This document shows, in pieces, positions 23,286-31,396 of a stretch of 33,839 bases of DNA. The stretch is from the NCBI GenBank assembly GCA_900549155.1, contig URNF01000007.1:1-33839 (forward strand), read 5' to 3'. Made by a program: the position numbers and the translations under genes. The DNA comes from an uncultured Oscillospiraceae bacterium (GTDB lineage: Bacteria; Bacillota; Clostridia; Oscillospirales; Acutalibacteraceae). Within the stretch, counting starts at the first letter, position 1. The number at the start of each line of letters is the position of its first letter. The notes under the pieces were generated by a model that was given only the letters and a program-made list of their open reading frames with translations, was not told the DNA's origin and made no database searches.

Positions 23286-23300
23286 GACAGGAGGTGTCTT

Positions 23301-24284
23301 ATGAATTCACAATATTTTTCCCAATCACCGGAAATCCTCAAGGGCTTTCTCGGATATATGGAAACTGTCAAAGGGCGTTCGGCGCATACAGTGGACGAAT
23401 ACTTTATTGATCTGCGCACGTTTTTCCGTTTTCTGAAGCAAAAACGCGGTCTTGTCCCCCACAACATTGCCGAGGAAGAGATCACGATCGACGATGTGGA
23501 TGTCTCCTTGCTCAAAACCGTGACGCTCAATGACATTTATGAATTCATGAACTATACGCGCACCGAACGCAGCAATTCCAATTCCACGCGTGCGCGCAAA
23601 TCCTCGTCACTGCGGCGTTTTTTTAACTACCTTACCGAGAACATTCATGTTTTGGAAACCAATCCCACCGTGAATCTCAGCACACCGAAGGTACCGAAGA
23701 CGCTGCCGAAATATCTCTCGCTGGAGCAATCTTTGGAGCTGCTGCGTGCGGTCGACGGCGAAAACGCAAAACGGGACTATTGCATGCTGGTGCTGCTGCT
23801 CAACTGCGGATTGCGGCGGGCAGAGCTTGCCGGCATCAATCTCAGAGATATCCGCGACGATAACACCCTGCGGGTGCGCGGCAAGGGCAGCAAGGAACGC
23901 ATTTTATATCTCAACGACGCTTGCCAGGCGGCGATCAAGGACTATCTCGCAGTGCGTCCGCGCGACGGGGTTGCGGATAAGGATGCGCTGTTTTTGAGCC
24001 ACACAAAGCATCGCATTTCTCTGCAGGGTGTTCACTATGTGGTGAAGCATTATCTGAAGCAAATCGGACTTGACGATCTCTCCACGCATAAGCTGCGGCA
24101 CACCGCCGCCACGCTGATGTATCAGCAGGGCGGCGTCGACATCCGTATCTTAAAGGATATTTTGGGACACGAAAACCTCGGCACAACCGAGATCTATACT
24201 CACATTTCCAGTGAACAGGCAAAAAAAGCAGTCGATGCCAATCCGCTGGCACATGTGCACATGAAAAAGGAAAAAGACTCATAG
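23301..24284 (+). CDS. XerC/XerD-type tyrosine recombinase
   Basis: A 327-residue site-specific recombinase. The N-terminal SAM-like DNA-binding domain spans about 10-115 (FLGYMETVKGRSAHTVDEY). The catalytic domain has R172 (CGLRRAEL), K195 (RGKGSKER), H263-x2-R266 (STHKLRH), H290 (LGHENL) and nucleophile Y299 (TEIYTH), all intact. The length and lack of phage neighbours suggest a housekeeping chromosome-dimer-resolution type rather than an element integrase; I cannot separate XerC from XerD. The ATG at 23301 follows AGGAGGTG. The 3' end overlaps the convergent PBP gene by 6 bases. Confidence 0.9.
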   Translation: MNSQYFSQSPEILKGFLGYMETVKGRSAHTVDEYFIDLRTFFRFLKQKRGLVPHNIAEEEITIDDVDVSLLKTVTLNDIYEFMNYTRTERSNSNSTRARKSSSLRRFFNYLTENIHVLETNPTVNLSTPKVPKTLPKYLSLEQSLELLRAVDGENAKRDYCMLVLLLNCGLRRAELAGINLRDIRDDNTLRVRGKGSKERILYLNDACQAAIKDYLAVRPRDGVADKDALFLSHTKHRISLQGVHYVVKHYLKQIGLDDLSTHKLRHTAATLMYQQGGVDIRILKDILGHENLGTTEIYTHISSEQAKKAVDANPLAHVHMKKEKDS

Positions 24285-25892
24285 TTCCATCCGATACAAC
24301 ATATCGGCGATTTCCTTGAACACCGGCGCGGTTTTTGCGCCGGTGTTTTGTGCATTTTCCGCCATCACAACAATCACATAGCGCGGATCGCTCGCAGGAT
24401 AATAGCCTGCATACCAGCTTTGCACAACGGCATATTTTTCATCGTCTGTGCGACTCCAGCCCGTCTCCGCCGTGCCGGTCTTCGCACCCGCACCGCCGAT
24501 CAGCGGTTTGCCGCTTTTTCCCGTGCCCTCATCCGCCAGCACCTTTTCCATCATCATGCGCAGCGTTGTTGCCGTTTCGACGGAAAACACCCGCTGGTGC
24601 TGCTCCGCGCGGGTCTCTTCCGTATATGCGCCGTTTTCATCCATATAGCCCATCACGATGTGCGGCGGGACGAGTGTGCCGCCATTGACAACCGTGGAAA
24701 CAAGCTGCGCGATATGCAGCGGGCTTGCTGTCAGTTCTCCCTGTCCGAAGGAAGCGTTTGCCAAAACGGCAGGAGCTTGCAAAAGTTCCGCCTGCGGAAA
24801 GATCGCTGTTGCGGTGCTGTATCCGCTGTAAAGCGAAATGGCACTGTTGAACTGCAGACGCGACGCCATCTGCCACAGGGCGTCTCCGCCGACACCGCCC
24901 ATCAGCTGAATAAAATAGCTGTTGCAGGATTTGGCAAAAGCGTCGTCCATTTTCAGCGACCCGTGGCCCAGGCGGTTATGACAGTGAAAGATCGTGCTGC
25001 CGACGGTAACACTGCCGTTGCAGGTATACGCCGTGTCAACACCTACACCGCTTTCCAGCGCCGTAGCAGCGGAGACGATCTTGAAGACCGATCCGCAGTT
25101 ATAGTTACACAGCGCACGATTGAGCAGCGGCGCATCTTCATTTTCCAGCACCTCCGCCACCTTTTGCGGATGATAGGACGGCAGGCTCGCCATTGCCAAA
25201 ATATCACCGGTCTGCGGTTTCATGACGATCACCGCGCCTTTTTTTATATACTTGGCGGCGATATCCTCTGTGATCTGCTGTATATTCGCGTCGAGCGTCA
25301 GCACCACGCCGCCACGCGCGCATGACAGCGTGTTTTCAACGGTCGGCGCAACGCCCTCAAGCGGTTTTCCCGTCGCACCGACCGTATAGGTCACTTTCGC
25401 TTTTCCGCCATATTGCGACAAAAACGTGTCAAGAGCGCTTTCCAGTCCCGTCAGCCCCTTGGAAAGATCCGCATCCGCATATCCGAGAACATGCGGTGCA
25501 AGCACGCGTTCCGTATACCGCAACGGCACCTGAAACAGTGAAATGCCCTCGGGCGCGGCAACGGGACGCGGCAGTGTCACCACCGCCGGGCGTCCGTCCT
25601 GCAGGGTCCTGCTCATTGCCGAAAAGGCAGTGCTGTCCAGAACCTGCGACAGAGCCGTGAGGGCTTTGGGGTTGGCGGTCACGGCAGCGCGATATACCGT
25701 CGTGCTGTTCACCAGCGGCGTTTTGTTTCGATCGTAAAATGTGCCGCGCACGCTGCCGACGTTGACAGTCACCTTTGATTGCCGATCCGCTGCCTTCACA
25801 AGCTGCTGATCCGACAGAGTGAACACGCGGAAAAGCAAGCCGCAAAACACAATGAACACGCCGCCATAGAGCAGCCAAAGCCGTTTTTTCAT
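24279..25892 (-). CDS. Class B penicillin-binding protein (transpeptidase)
   Basis: 537 residues. There is a single N-terminal membrane anchor (about 6-25), then a PBP dimerisation-like region (RGTFYDRNKTPLV at 49-61) and a transpeptidase domain with S268-V-F-K271, S322-C-N324 and K471-T-G473. These are the SxxK, SxN and KTG motifs of active D,D-transpeptidases. The serine is preceded by Cys-Gly rather than the usual Pro-Gly. No PASTA domains follow. It crosslinks peptidoglycan outside the membrane; whether in division, elongation or sporulation is unclear. The ribosome binding site (GTGGGGG) lies in the 3' arm of a terminator hairpin ending at the start codon. Confidence 0.9.
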   Translation of the reverse strand: MKKRLWLLYGGVFIVFCGLLFRVFTLSDQQLVKAADRQSKVTVNVGSVRGTFYDRNKTPLVNSTTVYRAAVTANPKALTALSQVLDSTAFSAMSRTLQDGRPAVVTLPRPVAAPEGISLFQVPLRYTERVLAPHVLGYADADLSKGLTGLESALDTFLSQYGGKAKVTYTVGATGKPLEGVAPTVENTLSCARGGVVLTLDANIQQITEDIAAKYIKKGAVIVMKPQTGDILAMASLPSYHPQKVAEVLENEDAPLLNRALCNYNCGSVFKIVSAATALESGVGVDTAYTCNGSVTVGSTIFHCHNRLGHGSLKMDDAFAKSCNSYFIQLMGGVGGDALWQMASRLQFNSAISLYSGYSTATAIFPQAELLQAPAVLANASFGQGELTASPLHIAQLVSTVVNGGTLVPPHIVMGYMDENGAYTEETRAEQHQRVFSVETATTLRMMMEKVLADEGTGKSGKPLIGGAGAKTGTAETGWSRTDDEKYAVVQSWYAGYYPASDPRYVIVVMAENAQNTGAKTAPVFKEIADMLYRMEL

Positions 25893-25940
25893 AAAAAAGC
25901 CCCCACTTTCATGGGTAGTTTGCCCATAAAAGTGAGGGGG
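25893..25940 (-). terminator. Intrinsic terminator abutting and masking the PBP gene ribosome binding site
   Basis: On the minus strand CCCCC-CACTTT pairs with AAAGT-GGGGG (one bulged base), with an inner ATGGG/CCCAT stem, followed by T6 (25898-25893) and then directly by the PBP ATG. It ends the radA-to-U32 gene string. The G-rich 3' arm is the only candidate ribosome binding site for the PBP gene. Confidence 0.85.
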
Positions 25941-25943
25941 TAA

Positions 25944-27176
25944 TCATTCGATTTTCAGGTGCAGAATGCTGCCGACCGTCAAGGGGCGGTCAAAGGGGAT
26001 CTGCAGCTTCATCGCTGCATGCGGCGCGCTGTCGATGGCGTTTCCGTCACCGTCAAAGAGCTTTTCGACGGGCAGCAAAAACGGCTTTTTGTGCGGTTCG
26101 AGGACATCGAGCGTGTCCCCGCAGAAAAAGCGGTTGCGCTGCGCAATCTGCAGCATCCCGTCTTTATAGCCTTCCACAACACCGACCACCGCATAGCTGC
26201 GCACATAGCCGCCCGAGACCGTGTCCTGATGCGGCTTGCCGAAATAAAATCCCGTGCCGTATGGGCGATGGCTGACCTTTGACAGCTCCTCTGTGATCCA
26301 TTTTTCCGGCACATAGATCGACGAAAATCCCGACGCAGCATAGCCGTCCACTGCCGCGCGGTAAGCGGCAGCAGTCACGGCGGTATAGTATGCCGCTTTG
26401 GCGCGTCCCTCGATCTTGAAAGAGGAAATGCCCGCCCTTGCCAATGCCGCGACATGCTCGATCATATTCATGTCCTGCGCATTAAAAAGGTAGGTTCCTT
26501 CATCGGTTTCTTCAACCGTCATCGGTTTGTCGGGACGGTGCGGTTCGATGATCTGATACCGCCAGCGGCACGGCTGCGTGCAAGCACCGCGATTGGCTTC
26601 TCTGCCGGTAAGATAATCGGAAATGACGCACCTGCCGGAAACCGACATACACATAGCGCCGTGCACAAAGGCTTCCAGCTCCAGCGATTGCGGCGTCTTT
26701 TCCCGTATTTCCGCAATTTCCCGCAGCGACAGCTCGCGGGCGAGCACCACACGCTTTGCGCCCAGCTCATGCAAAAACCGCGCTGTCTCATAGTTGAATA
26801 CGCCAAGCTGTGTGGAAATATGCAGCGGCACATCGGGCGCATATCGCTTTGCCATCGTCAGCAAACCGAGATCGGCAACAATGAGTGCGTCCACGCGCAG
26901 ATCGTTCAGAAACTGCAAATAGGACGGCAGCGCTGCCATATCTTCGTTGCGCGGCAGGATATTGCAGGTAATATAGATGCGTTTCCCCGCAGCGTGCACA
27001 TATTCCGTTGCCCGCCGCAAGCCGTCCGCATCAAAGTTCTGCGGCGCGGTGCGCATGCCGTAGGCTGTTCCCGCCATATACACGGCGTCAGCCCCATACA
27101 GCAGTGCGGCGCGCAGCCGCTCCTCATCCCCCGCCGGTGACAGTACCTCCGGCGGCACCAAACGCGCGTCAGCCAT
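25944..27176 (-). CDS. U32-family peptidase-like protein, probable TrhP-type tRNA hydroxylation factor
   Basis: 410 residues, with PPEVLSPAGDEERLRAALLY at the N-terminus and the U32 signature around EAFVHGAMCMSVSGRCVISD and the cysteine run GACTQPCRWRY. Although called peptidases, U32 proteins of this kind (E. coli TrhP/YegQ, B. subtilis TrhP1/TrhP2) make 5-hydroxyuridine at tRNA position 34 using prephenate. Location just downstream of mltG matches the B. subtilis yrrL-yrrM-yrrN-yrrO order, which supports TrhP. ATG at 27176 overlaps the mltG stop by 8 bases; a longer open frame upstream runs antisense-like through mltG in another phase and was rejected. A cysteine-rich iron-sulfur site is likely. 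Confidence 0.85.
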   Translation of the reverse strand: MADARLVPPEVLSPAGDEERLRAALLYGADAVYMAGTAYGMRTAPQNFDADGLRRATEYVHAAGKRIYITCNILPRNEDMAALPSYLQFLNDLRVDALIVADLGLLTMAKRYAPDVPLHISTQLGVFNYETARFLHELGAKRVVLARELSLREIAEIREKTPQSLELEAFVHGAMCMSVSGRCVISDYLTGREANRGACTQPCRWRYQIIEPHRPDKPMTVEETDEGTYLFNAQDMNMIEHVAALARAGISSFKIEGRAKAAYYTAVTAAAYRAAVDGYAASGFSSIYVPEKWITEELSKVSHRPYGTGFYFGKPHQDTVSGGYVRSYAVVGVVEGYKDGMLQIAQRNRFFCGDTLDVLEPHKKPFLLPVEKLFDGDGNAIDSAPHAAMKLQIPFDRPLTVGSILHLKIE

Positions 27177-28380
27177 GAATACCGATCTTATACTTGCGGC
27201 AGGTGGCGACATGCTGGGCATAGGTCTTGGAATAATAGGTGTTGCCCTTGGTGTCGTTGGCGAAGAAATAGCATTCTGCGATATACGAATCGTCCGACGG
27301 ATAGATTGCCGCTTTGAGGGCATCCTCGCCGGGATTGCAGATAGCACCGGCAGGCAGTCCGTATCGCTTATAGGTGTCATACGCCGTGCTGACGATCTCC
27401 TGTCCCGCAACCGTCGGCAGAAGATCCGCCACATAGCCGGATGTGGAGTCGCACTCCAGGCGCTTATAATCACTGCTTAAGCGATTATACAGCACCCGCG
27501 TCACCTTCGGCATTTCCGCAGGCGTGACCGCTTCTTTTTGGGCAATGGATGCCATGATCACCACATCATCCAGCTTCAGCCCCTTTGCCTGCATGGCAGA
27601 GCGCATCGCGGGCGTCACCTTGGCGTCAAAGTTGGCAAGCAGCTTGTTGATCACGGTCTTGCCGGCGCTTTCGGTGTAAAATTCATAGGTATCGGGAAAC
27701 AGATACCCCTCCAGCCGATAGATGCGCCCCTCATAAACACCGCCGTCTGCGGAATCCGGGATATCGGCAAAGAAGTCATAGGAGAAGTTCTCGTGCAGCA
27801 GGGCATCATAGAAATCCGCCGTGGTGCACACATTTTTGCTCTCTAACAGCTTGGCGATCTTGTCCACTGTGTAGCCCTCGGGAATGGTGACCGACACGGT
27901 GTTGCGCGGCTTACCGAGGATGATGGTGGTGGAAAGCAGCTGATAGCCCATGTTGGCGGAAAGACTGTAGGTGCCCGCCTGATAGGAGCCGTCGCGACCG
28001 CTCAGCTTCGAATACAGGCGGAACATCCACGGATGGTCGATCAGTCCGTTTTCATGCAGCGCCGCCGCGATCTGCGCGGTCGTTGCACCCTCCGAAACGG
28101 TGACATCGACCTTGGTGTCCGATTTGTTCAGCGCCGTAAAATCGAAAACGCCCGCAATGATCGTATAGGCGGCACCGCCGCACAGCGCCAGCACCACGAT
28201 GAACGTGACGATCGCGCGCACAAGGCGGTTTCCCTTCTTTTTCGGCTTTTGGTGCTGGGGCACATCCGTTTTTTCCGGCTCCGTTGTTTCCTCGATTTCC
28301 TCTTCCGGCTCTTCGATATACGGTTCGCCGCCTTTTTCGGCACGCGCTTTTTTCAGCAGTTCTTCAAAGTTACCGCCCAT
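27169..28380 (-). CDS. mltG: Endolytic murein transglycosylase MltG (YceG-like)
   Basis: 403 residues. An acidic cytoplasmic N-terminus (to about 50) is followed by a transmembrane helix (about 54-76), a LysM-like region (VSEGATTAQIAAALHENGLI) and the YceG catalytic domain with LEGYLFPDTYEF, the catalytic glutamate in MASIAQKEA, VTRVLYNRL and YGLPAGAICNPGEDALKAA. MltG cleaves nascent peptidoglycan strands and sets glycan length. ATG at 28380 follows AAGGAG; an in-frame ATG at 28407 lacks a ribosome binding site. It overlaps the cyclo-ligase gene upstream by 11 bases. Confidence 0.93.
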   Translation of the reverse strand: MGGNFEELLKKARAEKGGEPYIEEPEEEIEETTEPEKTDVPQHQKPKKKGNRLVRAIVTFIVVLALCGGAAYTIIAGVFDFTALNKSDTKVDVTVSEGATTAQIAAALHENGLIDHPWMFRLYSKLSGRDGSYQAGTYSLSANMGYQLLSTTIILGKPRNTVSVTIPEGYTVDKIAKLLESKNVCTTADFYDALLHENFSYDFFADIPDSADGGVYEGRIYRLEGYLFPDTYEFYTESAGKTVINKLLANFDAKVTPAMRSAMQAKGLKLDDVVIMASIAQKEAVTPAEMPKVTRVLYNRLSSDYKRLECDSTSGYVADLLPTVAGQEIVSTAYDTYKRYGLPAGAICNPGEDALKAAIYPSDDSYIAECYFFANDTKGNTYYSKTYAQHVATCRKYKIGIHG

Positions 28381-28996
28381 GCTTTTCACGCTCCTTGCTT
28401 TCTGCATTTTCGCTCGGTATTCTTCTCAAAAAACGATCCGTCACCAAAAGCTCCACCGCACGGTCAAATCTGCCGTGCGGCAGGGTCGGTCGGATGCCCT
28501 CACTGTAGCAGATGCCGATGATGTTGCCGTGGAACCGCGACAGAAAACGGTCATAATAGCCCTTGCCGTAGCCGAGACGAAAGCCATGCCAGTCATAGGA
28601 AAAGGCAGGCACAAGGCAAAGCCCCGCACGGAGATCGGTCAAGAGCTTTTCGGGGTTCGGCTGCGGCTCCAAGACGCCGAAGCAACCGGGCTGCAGTTCG
28701 TCCAGACCGTCAATGAAATAGAACTCCATATTGCGGGTGTCCGGCACACAGCGCGGGACGGCAACACGCTTGCCGTCCTTCAAGGCACGTTCGATGATCC
28801 GCCTTGTGTCCACCTCGATCGGCGTGGATACATAGGTAAGAAGCACCTCGTTTTGACGGTATTGCCAAAGGCGCGTGATCCGCTCGGCAATGCGCCTGTC
28901 CTTGCCCGCTTTCACATCCGACGGCATGTCGCGGCGCATCTGCTTATATTTATCGCGCAGCTGCGCTTTTTGGGGACGAATGTCTTTCACTTGCAT
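28370..28996 (-). CDS. 5-formyltetrahydrofolate cyclo-ligase
   Basis: 208 residues of the 5-FTHF cyclo-ligase family. It opens KAQLRDKYKQMRRDM and carries VAVPRCVPDTRNMEFY, LVPAFSYDWHGFRLGYGKGY and YDRFL, the conserved folate/ATP-binding signature. It converts 5-formyl-THF to 5,10-methenyl-THF with ATP hydrolysis, recycling folate. In this string it sits near thyX, which consumes methylene-THF. Overlaps: 10 bases with the DJ-1 gene upstream, 11 with mltG downstream. Confidence 0.93.
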   Translation of the reverse strand: MQVKDIRPQKAQLRDKYKQMRRDMPSDVKAGKDRRIAERITRLWQYRQNEVLLTYVSTPIEVDTRRIIERALKDGKRVAVPRCVPDTRNMEFYFIDGLDELQPGCFGVLEPQPNPEKLLTDLRAGLCLVPAFSYDWHGFRLGYGKGYYDRFLSRFHGNIIGICYSEGIRPTLPHGRFDRAVELLVTDRFLRRIPSENAESKEREKHGR

Positions 28997-29526
28997 TGTA
29001 TTGCTTCTTTCACAGTTGTCGCTTGCTCCTCACCGCACAGGGCGCGGATGATGGCAAAGGAAAAATCAAAGACCGCACCGGCGCCCTTGCCGGTGATGAT
29101 GTTGCCGTCGTGCACGGCGGCATCGGGAACAACCGTTGCGCCGATGAGCTCGGGTTCAAAGCCGGGATAGCAGGTGGCGCGCTTGCCGGAAAGCAATCCG
29201 GCATGTCCCAAAACGGACGGTGCTGCGCAGATAGCAGCTATAAAGCAGTTTTCCTTTACAGCCAACTTCAACATATCCTGCACCAAATGGGAAGCTTCCA
29301 GATGACGCGTGCCGGGCATGCCGCCGGGCAGCACAACCGCCTTTGTATCCTTTGCAACAAAATCGACATCCTCAACATCCGCCGAAACGGAGATGCCGTG
29401 TGACCCGCACACGGTTTTCCCGCCGATGCCGACCGTCTGCACCGAAAGTCCCGCGCGCCGCAGCAGATCCACCGTCACGAGCGCCTCGGTCTCCTCAAAT
29501 CCGTTTGCCAAAAATACATATACCAT
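28987..29526 (-). CDS. DJ-1/PfpI-family protein (YajL/DJ-1-like)
   Basis: 179 residues of the class I glutamine amidotransferase-like fold. The nucleophile elbow is C100 in AAICAAPSVLGHAG, and E14 (NGFEETEA) is the conserved acidic partner that polarises it. DAAVHDGNIITGKGAGAVFD matches the DJ-1/YajL branch rather than the PfpI protease branch. Proposed roles include glyoxal or protein deglycation and redox protection; which applies here is not visible. The ATG at 29526 immediately follows the tmk stop, with AGGAGG inside the end of tmk. Confidence 0.9.
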   Translation of the reverse strand: MVYVFLANGFEETEALVTVDLLRRAGLSVQTVGIGGKTVCGSHGISVSADVEDVDFVAKDTKAVVLPGGMPGTRHLEASHLVQDMLKLAVKENCFIAAICAAPSVLGHAGLLSGKRATCYPGFEPELIGATVVPDAAVHDGNIITGKGAGAVFDFSFAIIRALCGEEQATTVKEAIQCK

Positions 29527-30192
29527 TCAGCGTTCCTCCTGTTCATAAAGTGCGATGAGCGCCGCCGTGATGCTGTCCATCGAAAGCGGTTCTCCGTTCT
29601 CGGCACAGGGCAGCACCGACCAGCCGCATTTTTCGGCAGCATACAGCGCACTCTCACGGCAAACCTGCAGATAGTGCCGATCCCGTTCGTGAATGTCCTT
29701 TTTCGCTTCGTCCCCCCGATATCGCCCCGTCATGAGCTTTTGCGAAACCTCCGGCGGCATATCGAGAAACACGACCCTGTCCGGCTGCGGCAGCCCCAAA
29801 AGCGTGTATTCATAGGTATACAGCCAGGAAAGAAAAGCGTCCCACTGCTCCTTCGGCAGCTTGGACATCTGATGAATGGCGTTTGAGGTCGTATACCGCG
29901 CCGCGATGATCGGCACGCCGCGGCGGTAATCCGTTTCCCAAAATTTCTTGAAGCTGGCATACCGATCCACCGCATAAAACGAGGACGCCGCATAGGCATT
30001 CACGCTGTCGGCACTGTCGCCGAATTCACCGGCAAGATACATTTTTACAAGCGCCGAGGACGGCTGCGCATAGTCGGGAAAGGATATGACGCGGTGCTCT
30101 GTCCCCTTTTGCTGCAGATATGCCTGCAGACGCTGTATCTGCGTGGTCTTTCCGCTGCCGTCAAGACCGTCGATCACGATCAGTTTGCCCAT
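29527..30192 (-). CDS. tmk: Thymidylate (dTMP) kinase
   Basis: 221 residues from the chosen start. P-loop GLDGSGKT lies near the N-terminus (GKLIVIDGLDGSGKTTQIQR), with FPDYAQPSS for the dTMP base/acceptor site and a DRYASF-type DR(Y/H) motif. RYRGDEAKKDIHERD is the lid region. It phosphorylates dTMP to dTDP. The ATG at 30192 has AAAGGA 9 bases upstream. An in-frame ATG at 30201 overlaps the thyX stop as ATGA but has that AAAGGA only one base away; it would add three residues. Confidence 0.9.
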   Translation of the reverse strand: MGKLIVIDGLDGSGKTTQIQRLQAYLQQKGTEHRVISFPDYAQPSSALVKMYLAGEFGDSADSVNAYAASSFYAVDRYASFKKFWETDYRRGVPIIAARYTTSNAIHQMSKLPKEQWDAFLSWLYTYEYTLLGLPQPDRVVFLDMPPEVSQKLMTGRYRGDEAKKDIHERDRHYLQVCRESALYAAEKCGWSVLPCAENGEPLSMDSITAALIALYEQEER

Positions 30193-30197
30193 TTTTC

Positions 30198-30971
30198 TCA
30201 TTCCTTTGTGTCTTTGAGCGCGCCGTATTTTTCGCGCATTTCAAGCATTTTTCCGCAGGACATTCTTCCCTCGGGACATGCCCCCGCCACACAGGCAGGA
30301 CCGGCGTTTGCAAACAGGTTGGGGGCCACGGCATAGCAGAGCTTGAACATCTGCTCCGCAAGATCACGGATCTCCCACTGTGCGCGGTTGCAGCAGCGAT
30401 GATGGAAAAAGTTCATGAGACTGCGTGCATTCATGGTCATCATGATCTTGGTGGTGCAGGCGTTCGGCAGCACAAAGCGCGCATCCTCGATCGCCTTTTT
30501 CTCGGCTGCGCTCGCCGCCGCCTTTTCGGGCATGCCGTCAGAAAGCATTGCTTTCAGGTGCTTTTCCTTGAGAATAGCGGTCAGCTCTTCATAGTGACGC
30601 TGATCCTCTTCCATCGCTTCAAGAAAGATTTTCTTTGCCTGCGGCTCTTTTTCGATCTCCGGCGGCACGACATATTCAAACATCTTCTCCCGCACATAGC
30701 GCTGGCTCTGCACGCTGTAGGACGCAATGCGATGTCGTGTGATCTGTGCCAAAAGCGAGCGGGAAACGCCCTCGATACCGAAGGTAAACGACACGTGCTC
30801 AATGGGACTTTCGTGCCCGAGTGCCGCCAATTTGTGGACAAATTCCGCCGTTTTTTCCGGCGTCAGGCTTTCCATCACCGTCGCGATGTCGGCAGACGAA
30901 TAGCAAAGCCTTGCGGCGGCAGCGAGCACATGCTCCGGATCGGGCGTGTGCGCAATAAGTGCAACTTTCAT
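30198..30971 (-). CDS. thyX: Flavin-dependent thymidylate synthase
   Basis: 257 residues with the ThyX signature RHR-x7-S as R79-H80-R81 to S89 (RHRIASYSVQSQRY). HESPIEHVSFTFGIEG lies just before it, and CTTKIMMTMNARSLMNFFHH near the C-terminus. It makes dTMP from dUMP using methylene-THF, FAD and NADPH; a ThyX organism can live without dihydrofolate reductase coupling. The ATG at 30971 follows GGGGGA. It lies 50 bases after comEA and just before tmk, so dTMP synthesis and phosphorylation are adjacent. Confidence 0.95.
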   Translation of the reverse strand: MKVALIAHTPDPEHVLAAAARLCYSSADIATVMESLTPEKTAEFVHKLAALGHESPIEHVSFTFGIEGVSRSLLAQITRHRIASYSVQSQRYVREKMFEYVVPPEIEKEPQAKKIFLEAMEEDQRHYEELTAILKEKHLKAMLSDGMPEKAAASAAEKKAIEDARFVLPNACTTKIMMTMNARSLMNFFHHRCCNRAQWEIRDLAEQMFKLCYAVAPNLFANAGPACVAGACPEGRMSCGKMLEMREKYGALKDTKE

Positions 30972-31021
30972 ACAGAAATCCCCCATTTTCGATATGATAC
31001 AGTGTACCACAATTTCGGCGT

Positions 31022-31396
31022 TTAATCAACCGATAAATACGGTGACCATTTCTTGAAGCGTTTTTCGCCGATGCCCTTGATGTTCATCAGCTCGTCCACT
31101 TCACGAAAAGGGCCGTTTTTCTCGCGATATTCCAAAATGCGCGCAGCATACCCTTCCCCGATACCGGGAATAGTCATGAGTTCAGCCGCCGTGGCGGTGT
31201 TGAGATTGATCTTTTTCTGCGGCACGGTCTTCGCTGTCGCAGTTGTCATGCGCGTGGTCTTTTTCGTGCTTTCCGTATACACGACGCCTTTCGCTTCCAA
31301 AAAGGGCGGCAGGGAAAACGCGGCGGTTCCCACGACCGCGAGCAGCATGAGCATCACGACCGCCCAGGAAAGCAGCTCCCTTCGTTCTTTTGTCAC
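31022..31396 (-). CDS. ComEA-like helix-hairpin-helix DNA-binding protein
   Basis: 124 residues with a GTG start overlapping the radA stop (GTGA). The N-terminus has a membrane anchor (about 9-30) and a Thr/Lys-rich stalk. The C-terminal 62 residues hold two helix-hairpin-helix motifs (INLNTATAAELMTIPGIGEG and VDELMNIKGIGEKRFKKW), as in ComEA. ComEA binds incoming DNA outside the membrane in competent bacteria. No comEC is in the window, so a DNA-uptake role is inferred from the domain only. Confidence 0.85.
   Translation of the reverse strand: MTKERRELLSWAVVMLMLLAVVGTAAFSLPPFLEAKGVVYTESTKKTTRMTTATAKTVPQKKINLNTATAAELMTIPGIGEGYAARILEYREKNGPFREVDELMNIKGIGEKRFKKWSPYLSVD

Larger units (their letters stand above)
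22697..23300. other. AT-rich intergenic region between the PLP enzyme and recombinase genes
   Basis: About 600 bases with no convincing gene on either strand; short open frames here lack ribosome binding sites and protein-like composition. It holds tandem copies of ACATTAAGCG (22718-22727, 22729-22738), the inverted repeat at 22776-22807, several T-rich tracts, tandem AAGTCGCG (23022-23029, 23030-23037) and the recombinase promoter. Base composition is noticeably more AT-rich than the flanking genes. No standard intrinsic terminator with a GC-rich stem is seen after the PLP enzyme gene. Confidence 0.7.

Noticed and set aside
24348..25325. Plus-strand open frame over the PBP gene
   Set aside because: Antisense shadow; the PBP motifs SxxK, SxN and KTG on the minus strand are decisive.
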